Shown here piece after piece: positions 1 through 8,783 of a stretch of DNA of 64,000 nucleotides. Position 1 is the first letter of the stretch; each line of letters opens with the position of its first letter. The notes under the pieces were generated by a model. The model worked only from the letters and a program-made list of their open reading frames with translations. It was not told the origin of the DNA and did not search any database. Both the position numbers and the translations under genes were made by a program. The stretch comes from Pedobacter ginsenosidimutans (GTDB lineage: Bacteria > Bacteroidota > Bacteroidia > Sphingobacteriales > Sphingobacteriaceae), in NCBI RefSeq assembly GCF_001442625.1, contig NZ_LMZQ01000004.1:248001-312000 (forward strand), read 5' to 3'.

Positions 1-1
1 C

Positions 2-1375
2 GGTAAAGAGGAAATCCCTTTTGTAATTTACCTCGTTCAAAAATCGCTACAGGCCATTGCGGTACCGCTTTCAGGCGATCCGTTAAACGGGATACAGGTA
101 ATGGGATTACTCGAAACGCGAAACTTAAATTTCGATAAAGTAGTAATTTTGGGCTTCAACGAAGGTATTATTCCAAAATCATCCATTGGTAATAGTTTTA
201 TTCCCGATTCTATACGTCGTGTTTACGGCCTTCCGGTTCTTGAAAATCTTGATGCCATTTCCGCTTATATGGTATACCGTCTATTACAGAGAGCAAAGAA
301 TATCAATTTTGTCTATAATAGCTTAACAGATGAGTCTACTTCAGGCGAAGCCAGCAGAATCTTAAAGCAGCTCGAGTACGAAAGTGGTTTCGATTTTGCT
401 TATAATGAGCTTAATCTGGAGGTAAAAACCGAGTCTTTTAAGGAAGTAAAGATCGAGAAAACCAATAATGCCTTTATCCAGGAAACGCTTCAGAAATACC
501 TCGATAAAAAGAAGGTGCTTTCGCCATCGGCACTTACCCAATACATCTCCAACCCGATAGACTTCTTTTTCAATTACATTGCAGGCATTAAAGAGCCTAA
601 AGAGGTTAGCGCAGTGGTAGAAGCCAACGAAATCGGCTCGATTTTACACAAAGTGATGGAGTATTTTTACGAGGATTTAAGATCGGCTGAAATTACTGCA
701 GAGCGGATTAAAGAAAAGCGGAAACAGATTCCCGCTTTAATACAAAAAGGTTTTAATGCAGTGATGTTTAAAAATCCCGATACAGTGATGGAATATAAGG
801 GAATGCAAAAGGTAATTTTATCAATTGTTGATGCTTATGTAAACATCATTTTAAATCAGGATGAAGCCCAAACGCCATTTACGATCATTAGCCTAGAGCA
901 AAAAGTAGAAGCCGAAATCAGTTTCCCCCTTAAAGGAAGAGAAGCCAGCGTTAAAATATTTGGTTTCATAGACCGTGTTGATGTAAAAGATGGGGTAACA
1001 AAAATTATTGATTACAAAACCGGAAGTGATAAGTTAACCTTTAAAGACATCCCTGAATTATTCAATTCTGATGGTAAACATATCAACAAAGCTTTAATCC
1101 AAACTTTATTGTACACCTATGCTTATGAACAATTCTCGGGCAGAACTTTTGTGGAGCCCAACCTGTATGTAGTAAAAACAATGAGCGTAGATGGCGTTTG
1201 GTTTAAGTCAGGCAGGCAAAATCTATCCGGAGCTTATTTAGAAGAAATTAAACCGGAATTTCTTGCTGAGTTAAGAAAAAAGTTAACCGAACTTTTCGAA
1301 GCACCTTATTTCGTTGCCAGTGCCGTTGAGGATAATTACAAATATTCTATTTACAAAACGCTGTTTGGGAAATAG
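2..1375 (+). CDS. PD-(D/E)XK nuclease family protein, AddB-like (5' partial)
   Basis: C-terminal 457 codons of a larger protein; the frame is open from base 2, so the start lies upstream. The first part (GLLETRNLNFDKVVILGFNE, near base 101) resembles the end of the inactive helicase region of AddB/RecB-type proteins, where 'LETR..F..V.ILG.NEG..P' is typical. The C-terminal half is a RecB-type nuclease. It has GSILHKVMEYFYEDL (the His-containing motif), GFIDRVD and IIDYKTGS (the metal-binding D and the D-x-K pair), and KALIQTLLYTYAYE (the Q/Y motif). Such proteins pair with an AddA/UvrD-like helicase-nuclease to process double-strand breaks; the partner would be outside the window. The nuclease assignment is firm. 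The AddB label is by family resemblance. Confidence 0.85.
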   Translation, partial: GKEEIPFVIYLVQKSLQAIAVPLSGDPLNGIQVMGLLETRNLNFDKVVILGFNEGIIPKSSIGNSFIPDSIRRVYGLPVLENLDAISAYMVYRLLQRAKNINFVYNSLTDESTSGEASRILKQLEYESGFDFAYNELNLEVKTESFKEVKIEKTNNAFIQETLQKYLDKKKVLSPSALTQYISNPIDFFFNYIAGIKEPKEVSAVVEANEIGSILHKVMEYFYEDLRSAEITAERIKEKRKQIPALIQKGFNAVMFKNPDTVMEYKGMQKVILSIVDAYVNIILNQDEAQTPFTIISLEQKVEAEISFPLKGREASVKIFGFIDRVDVKDGVTKIIDYKTGSDKLTFKDIPELFNSDGKHINKALIQTLLYTYAYEQFSGRTFVEPNLYVVKTMSVDGVWFKSGRQNLSGAYLEEIKPEFLAELRKKLTELFEAPYFVASAVEDNYKYSIYKTLFGK

Positions 1376-1379
1376 TTTC

Positions 1380-1579
1380 AACCGCAAAGAAATAAAGTAA
1401 ATCGCAAAAAGCGCCAAGTGCTTAGTAAAATAACCACAGAGCACACAAAGTAAGCCGCAGATTACTCGGAGCTGGATTGAAAAATATCAACTTCATGCCC
1501 TCCGTGAAAACCTCCGTGTGCTCTGTGGTAAAACAAAACTTTGTGTTCTTTGCGAAAAACTTTGCGCGCTTTGCGGTTA
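1380..1579. repeat. nested imperfect inverted repeat, 200 bp
   Basis: Outer arms AACCGCAAAG (1380-1389) and CTTTGCGGTT (1569-1578) are perfect complements. Inner arms ACCACAGAGCACAC (1433-1446) and GTGTGCTCTGTGGT (1516-1529) are also perfect over 14 bp. The words 'ccacagagcacac' and 'tttgtgttctttgcg' belong to a dispersed intergenic repeat style; a fragment of the same kind lies at 3569-3590. It fills the gap between two plus-strand genes and could act as a transcript-end hairpin. Confidence 0.7.
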
Positions 1580-1596
1580 ATCTCTTAAATTTAAAA

Positions 1597-2154
1597 ATGC
1601 TAACCTTAAATTTCACAAAATTTCCCATACTCGAAACTGAACGATTAATTCTCCGCGAACACGATCTTGCTGATGCCGAAGCCCTTTTTGCCATGCGCAC
1701 CAATGAAACGGTAATGAAATATATTGACAGAGAAAGACCCAAAGATATTTTTGAGATCAAAGATTTTATCTCACGTTTCAGAAATGGATACGAAAATGGC
1801 GATAACCTGGCTTGGGTAATCGCCTTAAAAGAAAATCCCAAACAAATGATCGGATCCGTAGGTTATTGGCGCACTGATTTTGCAAATCACAGGGCTGAAA
1901 TTGGTTACATGCTCCATCCCGATTATTGGAGAAAAGGAATTATTTCGGAAGCATTAAAGAAATCAATTGCATTTGGATTTGAGGTGGTTAACCTACACAC
2001 CATCAGCGCCAATATTAATGTAGAAAACGATGCTTCAAGGCAGATGCTTATTAAACACGGATTTGTAAAAGAAGCACATTTTAAGCAAGATTATTATTTT
2101 AAGGGCAAGTTTCTTGATAGCGAAATTTATGGTTTAATAAACCCAGATCATTAA
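1597..2154 (+). CDS. GNAT family N-acetyltransferase (RimJ/RimL type)
   Basis: 185 residues from the ATG at 1597. The frame is open back to 1477, but that upstream part lies in the inverted repeat and is low-complexity, so the later ATG is preferred. The N-terminus (FPILETERLILREHDLADAE) is the classic RimJ/RimL opening. AEIGYMLHPDYWRKGIISEA is the acetyl-CoA-binding motif A (Q/R-x-x-G-x-G/A variant: WRKGIISEAL), and NVENDASRQMLIKHGF is the motif B region. The family acetylates alpha-amino groups of proteins or small molecules; the substrate cannot be read from sequence. It stands alone between pdhB and the nuclease gene. Confidence 0.85.
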   Translation: MLTLNFTKFPILETERLILREHDLADAEALFAMRTNETVMKYIDRERPKDIFEIKDFISRFRNGYENGDNLAWVIALKENPKQMIGSVGYWRTDFANHRAEIGYMLHPDYWRKGIISEALKKSIAFGFEVVNLHTISANINVENDASRQMLIKHGFVKEAHFKQDYYFKGKFLDSEIYGLINPDH

Positions 2155-2464
2155 ATTTAGATAACAATCCCAACTAACTGCTTTAAGCCTTGTTCTTAGA
2201 AATTAAAATATGCCCTGGTGATGAACCAGTTTTTTCTATTTTAAATAATAGCAGTAATGTTATTCATTTTGAAGAAGATATTTCGAAAAAAGCACAAGCT
2301 TTGATACAATAAGCTAACCAAAAACACAATCGCCCAATATTATTTCTTCTTTTAGCAGATAAACAAAAAATACAGCCTCAAAAAGCCTGAATAATTAAGC
2401 AGATCGCCTATAATTATTACAAAACATAGGCATTTTAGCCTTTGGTTTCAAAGCGATTAATAAT
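2155..2464 (+). other. gene-poor spacer with a short open remnant
   Basis: This AT-rich spacer precedes the pdhB promoter. The only coding-like stretch is 2190-2312 (40 codons ending in TAA, beginning at a TTG after an in-frame stop). It reads like protein (e.g. KICPGDEPVFSILNN) but has no ATG, so it may be the tail of a decayed gene or chance. Nothing else is recognisable. Confidence 0.3.
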
Positions 2465-2472
2465 TATATTTG
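2441..2472 (+). promoter_or_regulatory. Bacteroidota-type promoter of pdhB
   Basis: TTTGG at 2441-2445 (-33) is followed after 19 nt by TATATTTG at 2465-2472, a perfect match to TAnnTTTG. This places the transcript start just before the ATG at 2494 and excludes the in-frame TTG at 2470 as the start codon. Confidence 0.7.
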
Positions 2473-2493
2473 CCACCGTTATTAAAATTTACA

Positions 2494-3480
2494 ATGAGAG
2501 AAATCCAATTTAGAGAAGCACTACGCGAAGCCATGAGCGAAGAAATGCGTAAAGATGACCGCGTTTTTTTATTAGGTGAAGAAGTAGCAGAATATAACGG
2601 TGCGTACAAAGTAAGTCAGGGTATGCTTGACGAATTTGGTGCGAAACGCATTATCGATACCCCGATTGCCGAGCTAGGTTTCGCAGGTATTGCAACTGGT
2701 GCAGCAACAGCAGGCCTTATTCCAATTGTGGAATTTATGACCTTTAACTTCTCATTAGTAGCTATCGATCAGATTATCAACGGTGCTGCTAAAATTTTAT
2801 CAATGAGCGGTGGTCAGTTCTCATGCCCTATGGTTTTCCGCGGCCCAACAGGTAACGCAGGTCAATTAGGTGCACAACACTCTCAAAACTTCGAAAACTG
2901 GTTTGCAAATACACCAGGATTAAAAGTGGTAGTTCCGGCTACTCCTTATGATGCAAAAGGATTATTAAAGCAATCAATTATAGATCAGGACCCAGTTATT
3001 TTCATGGAGTCTGAAGTAATGTACGGCGATAAAGGCGATGTTCCTGCAGAAGAGTACTATATCGAATTAGGAAAAGCAAACGTAACCAAACAAGGTACTG
3101 ATGTAACCATCGTAACATTCGGTAAAATGTTAACCCGCGTTGTAAACCCAGCTGTAGAAGAATTAACTAAAGAAGGAATCAATGTTGAAGTAATCGATTT
3201 ACGTACTGTACGTCCTATCGATTATGATACCATTATCGCTTCTGTTAAGAAAACAAATCGTTTGGTTGTTGTAGAAGAAGCATGGCCTTTGGCATCTCTT
3301 TCTGGTGAGATTGCTTTCATGGTACAAAAACATGCATTCGATTATTTAGATGCACCGGTTTTACGTATCACCTGTGCCGACGTTCCACTTCCATACTCAC
3401 CAACTTTAATCGCAGCAAGCTTACCAAATGCTGAACGCGTAGTTAAAGCGGTAAAAGAAGTAATGTACGTTAAAAAGTAA
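2494..3480 (+). CDS. pdhB: pyruvate dehydrogenase E1 component, beta subunit
   Basis: 328 residues. The N-terminus (MREIQFREALREAMSEEMRK) and the segments LLGEEVAEYNGAYKVSQG, DTPIAELGFAGIATGAA, GPTGNAGQLGAQHSQNFENW and DLRTVRPIDYDTI are characteristic of the E1 beta subunit (transketolase central and C-terminal domains). With E1 alpha and thiamine diphosphate it decarboxylates pyruvate and passes the acetyl group to E2-lipoate in the cytoplasm. The alpha subunit and E2 are not adjacent, so in this organism the complex is encoded at separate loci. The promoter position fixes the start at 2494. Confidence 0.95.
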   Translation: MREIQFREALREAMSEEMRKDDRVFLLGEEVAEYNGAYKVSQGMLDEFGAKRIIDTPIAELGFAGIATGAATAGLIPIVEFMTFNFSLVAIDQIINGAAKILSMSGGQFSCPMVFRGPTGNAGQLGAQHSQNFENWFANTPGLKVVVPATPYDAKGLLKQSIIDQDPVIFMESEVMYGDKGDVPAEEYYIELGKANVTKQGTDVTIVTFGKMLTRVVNPAVEELTKEGINVEVIDLRTVRPIDYDTIIASVKKTNRLVVVEEAWPLASLSGEIAFMVQKHAFDYLDAPVLRITCADVPLPYSPTLIAASLPNAERVVKAVKEVMYVKK

Positions 3481-3522
3481 TTACAAATTGTAGTCTGAGC
3501 TTAGTCAAAGACGAAAACATAT

Positions 3523-3556
3523 AAATCCTTCAAAGCAATTTGGGGGATTTTTTTAT
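3523..3556 (+). terminator. rho-independent terminator after pdhB
   Basis: AAATCCTTCAAA (3523-3534) pairs with TTTGGGGGATTT (3539-3550), 12 bp including two G-U pairs, closed by a GCAA tetraloop and followed by a T run. Confidence 0.75.
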
Positions 3557-3890
3557 TTCCCCATTTCTGTGTCCTCCGTGTTTCCGTGGCAAATACCAGA
3601 AAATTTATGTTCAGTGATTCTTCGGTTTCATCAGCCGCGCCATTCATTGCAATCTTTTTGGCCGGTTACCTATTCCATTTATCGTCATTGCTGTAAGGAG
3701 GAACGTCGAAGCAATCTTTTCCCATAGCACACGCCAAAAGGTATTTCCATTTCTGTCTTGGTTTAGTTAACCATGCCTGTACAAGAAACTCAACTCAGTT
3801 CTTTGCTTAAACGCAAAAAACACCCCATAATTAGATTTAATTAATCTCAAAGTTGGTGGCCGACATAATTTTCTATAATTTAATCTCAGA
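3557..3890. repeat. non-coding spacer with relics of dispersed repeats
   Basis: 3569-3590 (cctccgtgtttccgtggc) is a fragment of the same repeat style as 1380-1579. 3683-3718 (gtcattgctgtaaggagg then acgtcgaagcaatctt) is the common Bacteroidota 'cattgc..gaagcaatct' intergenic repeat; a reverse-oriented relative is at 50836-50866. No coding potential seen. Confidence 0.5.
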
Positions 3891-4391
3891 ATGTGGGAAA
3901 AGTTAAAGAACATTATTGGGATTATCATTTTGGTCTCAATCGGACTGGTTTTATTATTAATCTTTTCACCACTGATTATTATCTCAATGATCAGCGACCA
4001 TATTGAAGAGAAAAAAAATGAAAAATTATATCTCGAGTATCTTTTGAAAATTGACGGACATAAATTCTTTTGTTATAATAACAGAAGAGATTGCCAAGAA
4101 TTTATCGAGAAATACATTATCCCAACCTTACCAAGTGAGGTAAAATTGATTTTCCTTGATGGAAGATATCCAAAATCAGACTATTCGCAAAGGTTTGCTT
4201 CAACTTTATTATATAAAATTGAAAATCAGGTAGGCTTCCCTTATCTTTTGAAAGTTCAACACGGTATCGTTATGGAAAAATCAGTCAATAACGAACTTTA
4301 CAATAGTTTAAATCAAGGGCATGATATTCAAGTTTTATATAATGTGATAAATAAATTTTATCAAGAAGAATATGACGCTCAAATTCCTTAG
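3891..4391 (+). CDS. hypothetical protein with one or two N-terminal membrane segments
   Basis: 166 residues; I do not recognise the family. Residues about 8-34 are strongly hydrophobic (IIGIIILVSIGLVLLLIFSP and on), predicting a membrane anchor. A short Lys/Glu-rich linker (EEKKNEK) leads to a soluble domain containing KFFCYNNRRDCQEFIEKYI, two cysteines, and FLDGRYPKSDYSQRF. It stands alone between pdhB and a DUF1801 gene, is AT-rich compared with pdhB, and follows repeat relics, which fits accessory DNA. No function is proposed. Confidence 0.6.
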   Translation: MWEKLKNIIGIIILVSIGLVLLLIFSPLIIISMISDHIEEKKNEKLYLEYLLKIDGHKFFCYNNRRDCQEFIEKYIIPTLPSEVKLIFLDGRYPKSDYSQRFASTLLYKIENQVGFPYLLKVQHGIVMEKSVNNELYNSLNQGHDIQVLYNVINKFYQEEYDAQIP

Positions 4392-4476
4392 CTGCGATTT
4401 TTCCATTCACCAATATCCAGATCAGCGAATAGGTTTTTTAGAAATTTTGTAAATTCAGCTTACAAAATCACCGACC

Positions 4477-4851
4477 ATGGAACAACCCAAACCAGAAAAC
4501 ATTGATCAATACATTGCTAATTTCCCAATAGAAACGCAAAAGCTATTACAGCAAATCCGCGAAACGATACACAAAGCCGTACCAGAAGCCAAAGAAGTAA
4601 TCAGTTATGGTATGCCGGCCTTTAAACAAAACACGGTGCTGGTTTATTTTGCGGGCTATGCTAAACACATTGGCTTTTATCCAACCGGCTCGGGCATTGA
4701 AGCATTTAAAGACGAATTTGCTCAGTATAAATGGAGCAAAGGGGCTGTACAGTTTCCTTTAGATAAACCTTTGCCTTTGGATCTGATTACCAGAATCACC
4801 AGGTTTAAAGCAGAAAGAGATTTGGAGAAAGTGAAAAAGAAGAAATCATAA
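4477..4851 (+). CDS. DUF1801 protein (YdhG/YobT, iron-chaperone-like fold)
   Basis: 124 residues. The order of motifs is that of the DUF1801/YdhG family: NIDQYIANFPIETQKLLQQI, then PEAKEVISYGMPAFK, then LVYFAGYAKHIGFYPTGSGI, then GAVQFPLDKPLPLDLI. The C-terminus is Lys/Glu-rich. Members share a fold with frataxin-like proteins and are often named iron chaperones, but the role is not established. The gene appears monocistronic. Confidence 0.8.
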   Translation: MEQPKPENIDQYIANFPIETQKLLQQIRETIHKAVPEAKEVISYGMPAFKQNTVLVYFAGYAKHIGFYPTGSGIEAFKDEFAQYKWSKGAVQFPLDKPLPLDLITRITRFKAERDLEKVKKKKS

Positions 4852-4955
4852 TACACTTGAGCTTCCCACTTAGGGGAAATGGAGAGTACAGATTATGGAA
4901 ATTAGTTCAAAAAAGCATCCGTTTAGTAAAACCTTACTAAAGCGACGCTAACCAG

Positions 4956-6296
4956 ATGAAAAAAATACTTTTACTCCTAGTTATCTTTATCTCTACCAAA
5001 TCATTTTGCCAGAAAGCAACAGTTGTAGAAATTGAAACACTTTCGAAACCAGCAAAACTTATCCCTGTTGCCCCCACTCAGGAAATTCTTAAAGTGCTTA
5101 AGGCACATGTTGAAAAAAACGTTGAAAAATTACCCGATAGTCTAATCTATTATGGTGAACACCCTTTTTTGACCGGTATTTTAAATTCTTACATTGATCA
5201 CAGACCGTTTGTGATCTCGCCTGATATTTTCTGGTTATTGATCAGTCAGGGTTTTGCAAGGCATATTACTCAAAATGCAGAAGAATTAAGGTCGCAGATG
5301 GTAAACTTTGAGGGCAGAAAAACCTTGACTATTGTTTCAGATAAAATCCAGATTGGCAATCCTCAATCCGATTGGGCTTCAATTTTCCCGCAGTTTAATG
5401 AACAGATCAACGATTATACAGGCAAAAAATTGGTTGGTATTTTAACTTCCGATTTTACTACAACTACACCAACTTCAAAAATTGTGAGCCAGGTTACGAT
5501 TATGGAAGCCGTAAAATCTTATTTCGAATTCAAAGTGATTATCATTGGTTGTGGAATTCCAAAAATCACCATAGAAGGCACAACCCAGGATTGGAAAAAA
5601 TTACTGGAAAAGACCAAATACCTTACCCAGTATAAACTAGATTGGTGGACAAATGAGCTTATTCCAATTCTAGAAGAAATTATAGCAGCTAAAAAAGGAA
5701 AAGTGAATAAAGATTTCTGGATGAATATGGTAAAATACCATACCGAAAAGAAATATGGAACGGTAAACACAATCGACGGTTGGATTGTAAAGTTCTTTCC
5801 TTACACCAAAGAAGGAAACAAAACAGGTTTAAAACCAATTACCAGTGTAAACAATCTAGCTTCGGAAATTGTAAAAGTTCCTTTTATTCTGGAAGATGCA
5901 CAAGCTCATACAAAACATAACATGGAAATCTGGGCGGGTTTTATCGGTTTATCCCAAAACAACAAAGATTTCACTATGAAACCGGAAATGAGCTGGGCTA
6001 TCGTAAATAAAGACAGTGCACCATCCGAAACCTCTGTTTTCGGCAATAAAACCAGCGCCGACGATCTTTCAATGAGTAACATTAGCGAAATTCCAAAAGA
6101 GCTGTATACATTAAAAAGTATAGGCACACTAAGAATCAAGTTCACCAAAAATATTATCATACCTGATGAACTGAGTAAAATTCAAATTAGAAGACTAGAG
6201 CTTACCGGAAAGATTACAGATGCTGAAAAACAAAGACTTGCAAAACTGTTCCCCAACAACTGGCTGATTATAAATGGAAAAATGATCGAACGCTGA
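4956..6296 (+). CDS. secreted DUF4419 domain protein
   Basis: 446 residues. MKKILLLLVIFISTKSFCQ is a signal peptide with likely cleavage after SFC/Q, so the protein is exported. The body carries the DUF4419 hallmarks: YYGEHPFLTGILNSYIDHRP, ISPDIFWLLISQGFARHI and QNAEELRSQMVNFEGRK. Other conserved parts are DWWTNELIPILEEI and IDGWIVKFFPY near the middle. The C-terminal 80 residues (ISEIPKELYTLKSIGTLRIK, KIQIRRLELTGKI) look like short leucine-rich-repeat-type strands. The biochemical activity of DUF4419 is not known to me. Monocistronic. Confidence 0.8.
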   Translation: MKKILLLLVIFISTKSFCQKATVVEIETLSKPAKLIPVAPTQEILKVLKAHVEKNVEKLPDSLIYYGEHPFLTGILNSYIDHRPFVISPDIFWLLISQGFARHITQNAEELRSQMVNFEGRKTLTIVSDKIQIGNPQSDWASIFPQFNEQINDYTGKKLVGILTSDFTTTTPTSKIVSQVTIMEAVKSYFEFKVIIIGCGIPKITIEGTTQDWKKLLEKTKYLTQYKLDWWTNELIPILEEIIAAKKGKVNKDFWMNMVKYHTEKKYGTVNTIDGWIVKFFPYTKEGNKTGLKPITSVNNLASEIVKVPFILEDAQAHTKHNMEIWAGFIGLSQNNKDFTMKPEMSWAIVNKDSAPSETSVFGNKTSADDLSMSNISEIPKELYTLKSIGTLRIKFTKNIIIPDELSKIQIRRLELTGKITDAEKQRLAKLFPNNWLIINGKMIER

Positions 6297-6419
6297 TAAA
6301 TAACCGTTTCTTTTTTCAAAAACTTACTCACAAATTTCGGTGGAAAACTTCATTTTAAAAATCCTGAAATCCCGCAAATCCTGATTAGCTTTGCTTCTTT
6401 TAATTTTTACCTTTAGGAT

Positions 6420-8711
6420 ATGTTAACCCACCATAAAATAATTGCAGCCGAATTAAAAGTTGCAGAAAAACAAGTAACGGCAACCATAAATCTGTTAGAT
6501 GAAGCTGCAACCGTACCCTTTATTTCGCGTTACCGTAAAGAGGCCACGGGCAGTTTAGATGAGGTTGAAGTAGCTGCAATCCGCGATCGGGTTTTGCAGT
6601 TGCGCGATTTAGATAAGCGCCGGGAAGCAATTTTGAAATCGATGACCGAGCTTGGCAAGTTAACACCAGAACTGGAAAAAAAGATCAACGAAGCTGAAAC
6701 CATTTCGCTTTTAGAAGACATTTACCTGCCATTTAAACCTAAGCGTAAAACACGTGCATCGGTAGCAAAAGAGAAAGGCTTAGAGCCTTTGGCCTTGCAG
6801 ATATTTGAGCAAAAAGCTTTTGATTTAGAAGCATCAGCAGATAAATTTATCGATACTGAGAAAGGTGTAAATTCACTTGACGAAGCTTTAGCAGGCGCAA
6901 GGGACATCATTGCCGAAATGATTTCTGAAAATGTGGAGGCGCGGACCAAAATGCGTACTTATTTTCAGGAAAAAGCTATTTTTAAATCAGAGGTGATCAA
7001 AGGAAAAGAAGAAGAAGGCATTAAATATAAAGATTACTTTGAATGGAACGAGCCGGTTAAAACAGCTGCATCACACCGTGTTCTGGCTATGCGCCGTGGT
7101 GAGAAAGAACTAATTTTGAGATTAGACGCCCTTCCACCGGCAGAAGATGCCGTTGCCATTTTAGAAAACCAGTTTATTTTAGGCAATAATGCGGCTTCAA
7201 AGCAGGTTCAACAGGCCTTAGAAGATGGTTATAAACGTTTGTTGGAGCCTGCAATGGAAACCGAGCTTCGTGTATTTACCAAACAAAAAGCGGATGAAGA
7301 AGCCATTCGGGTTTTTGCCGAAAATGCACGTCAATTATTATTGGCAGCCCCAATGGGACAAAAAAATGTACTGGCTATCGATCCTGGTTTCCGTACTGGT
7401 TGTAAAGTTGTTTGTTTAGATAAACAAGGTCAGCTATTAGAAAATACAGCCATTTATCCCCATACGGGACAAGGGAATGTAAAAAATGCCGAATTTACCA
7501 TTCAACAGCTTTGTGAAAAACATAATGTTGAAGCCATTGCCATTGGTAACGGTACCGCAGGGCGAGAAACTGAAGCTTTTGTTCGTGCGTTGAATTTACC
7601 GCACGTCACGATTGTAATGGTTAACGAAAGTGGCGCTTCCATTTATTCGGCATCAGAAGTGGCAAGAGAAGAATTCCCTACCCAGGATATTACCGTACGT
7701 GGAGCTGTTTCAATCGGTCGTCGTTTAATGGACCCATTGGCCGAGTTGGTAAAAATCGATCCAAAATCTATCGGCGTTGGTCAGTACCAACACGATGTTG
7801 ATCAGAATAAATTACAGGCGAGTTTAGATGATACGGTAATCAGTGCGGTAAATGCTGTTGGTGTTGAATTAAACACCGCCTCCAAGCAGATTTTAGCCTA
7901 TGTTTCTGGCTTAGGGCCAACTTTAGCACAGAATATTGTAGACTACAGAAATACGCATGGTGCTTTTAAAAACCGTGAAAGTTTGAAAAAAGTACCTCGT
8001 TTGGGCGATAAAGCATATGAGCAGGCAGCAGGTTTCTTACGCATCCGCAATGCAGAAAATGTTTTGGATACCAGTGGTGTTCACCCTGAGCGTTATGCTG
8101 TAGTAGATAAAATGGCGAAGGATCTGGGCACTACCGTTTCTGCTTTAATGAAAGATACACAATTGCAAAAACAGATTAAACCGCAGCAATATGTAACCGA
8201 TGAAATCGGCTTACCAACATTAACGGATATTTTAAAAGAACTGGCAAAACCTGGCCGCGATCCGCGTGAACAGTTTGAAGCTTTTAGCTTTACCGATGGC
8301 GTGAACGAGGTTTCAGATTTAAGGGTGGGTATGAAGCTCCCTGGAATTGTAACCAACATCACCAATTTTGGTGCCTTTGTCGATATTGGCGTACACCAGG
8401 ATGGTTTGGTTCACACCAGTCAGCTGGCTAACCGTTTTGTAGCCAACCCTAATGATGTGGTTAAAGTACATCAAAAGGTAGAAGTTACGGTTATGGAAGT
8501 TGATGTAGCCCGTAAAAGGATTTCGTTATCGATGAAAACTGAAGCCAGTCCGAAGTCGGAAGTCCGTAGTCGGGAGACTAAGGAGCATAAACCGAAACAA
8601 GAATATAAACAAAATAACAGCAAGCCTAATTTCAAACCTCGTAATGAGCCAAAAGATGCTGATGGCGATTTACAGGAAAAATTAGCAAAGCTAAAAGGGA
8701 TGTTTAAATAA
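6420..8711 (+). CDS. tex: Tex family RNA-binding S1 protein
   Basis: 763 residues, the usual Tex length. Domains in order: N-terminal helical Tex region (PFISRYRKEATGSLDE is diagnostic), YqgF/RNase H-like domain near residues 320-450 (VLAIDPGFRTGCKVV, AIAIGNGTAGRETE), helix-hairpin-helix near 490-560 (AYVSGLGPTLAQNIVDYRN, LKKVPRLGDKAYEQAAGFLR), and an S1 RNA-binding domain near 645-715 (GIVTNITNFGAFVDIGVHQD). The tail is Lys/Pro/Asn-rich. Tex is a conserved cytoplasmic nucleic-acid-binding protein linked to transcription and RNA turnover. Monocistronic, closed by a repeat hairpin. Confidence 0.95.
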   Translation: MLTHHKIIAAELKVAEKQVTATINLLDEAATVPFISRYRKEATGSLDEVEVAAIRDRVLQLRDLDKRREAILKSMTELGKLTPELEKKINEAETISLLEDIYLPFKPKRKTRASVAKEKGLEPLALQIFEQKAFDLEASADKFIDTEKGVNSLDEALAGARDIIAEMISENVEARTKMRTYFQEKAIFKSEVIKGKEEEGIKYKDYFEWNEPVKTAASHRVLAMRRGEKELILRLDALPPAEDAVAILENQFILGNNAASKQVQQALEDGYKRLLEPAMETELRVFTKQKADEEAIRVFAENARQLLLAAPMGQKNVLAIDPGFRTGCKVVCLDKQGQLLENTAIYPHTGQGNVKNAEFTIQQLCEKHNVEAIAIGNGTAGRETEAFVRALNLPHVTIVMVNESGASIYSASEVAREEFPTQDITVRGAVSIGRRLMDPLAELVKIDPKSIGVGQYQHDVDQNKLQASLDDTVISAVNAVGVELNTASKQILAYVSGLGPTLAQNIVDYRNTHGAFKNRESLKKVPRLGDKAYEQAAGFLRIRNAENVLDTSGVHPERYAVVDKMAKDLGTTVSALMKDTQLQKQIKPQQYVTDEIGLPTLTDILKELAKPGRDPREQFEAFSFTDGVNEVSDLRVGMKLPGIVTNITNFGAFVDIGVHQDGLVHTSQLANRFVANPNDVVKVHQKVEVTVMEVDVARKRISLSMKTEASPKSEVRSRETKEHKPKQEYKQNNSKPNFKPRNEPKDADGDLQEKLAKLKGMFK

Positions 8712-8722
8712 TTTCGGTCAAT

Positions 8723-8779
8723 TGTCATACTGAGCCTGTCGAAGTATTTAGGGAGTCTTCGACAAGCTCAGACTGACAT
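8723..8779. repeat. dispersed hairpin repeat between convergent genes
   Basis: TGTCATACTGAGCCTGTCGA (8723 onward) pairs with the mirrored end at 8758-8779, about 20 of 22 positions. This is the widespread Bacteroidota 'tgagcttgtcgaag' repeat. It sits between the convergent tex and mscS-type genes and probably ends transcription from both sides. Confidence 0.75.
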
Positions 8780-8783
8780 GTAA

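Noticed and set aside
1477..1596. N-terminal extension of the GNAT protein to the ATG at 1477
   Set aside because: This part is encoded by the inverted repeat, and the family's usual start is at 1597.
2470..2493. TTG start for pdhB
   Set aside because: The codon lies within the -7 promoter box TATATTTG; the ATG at 2494 gives the standard N-terminus.
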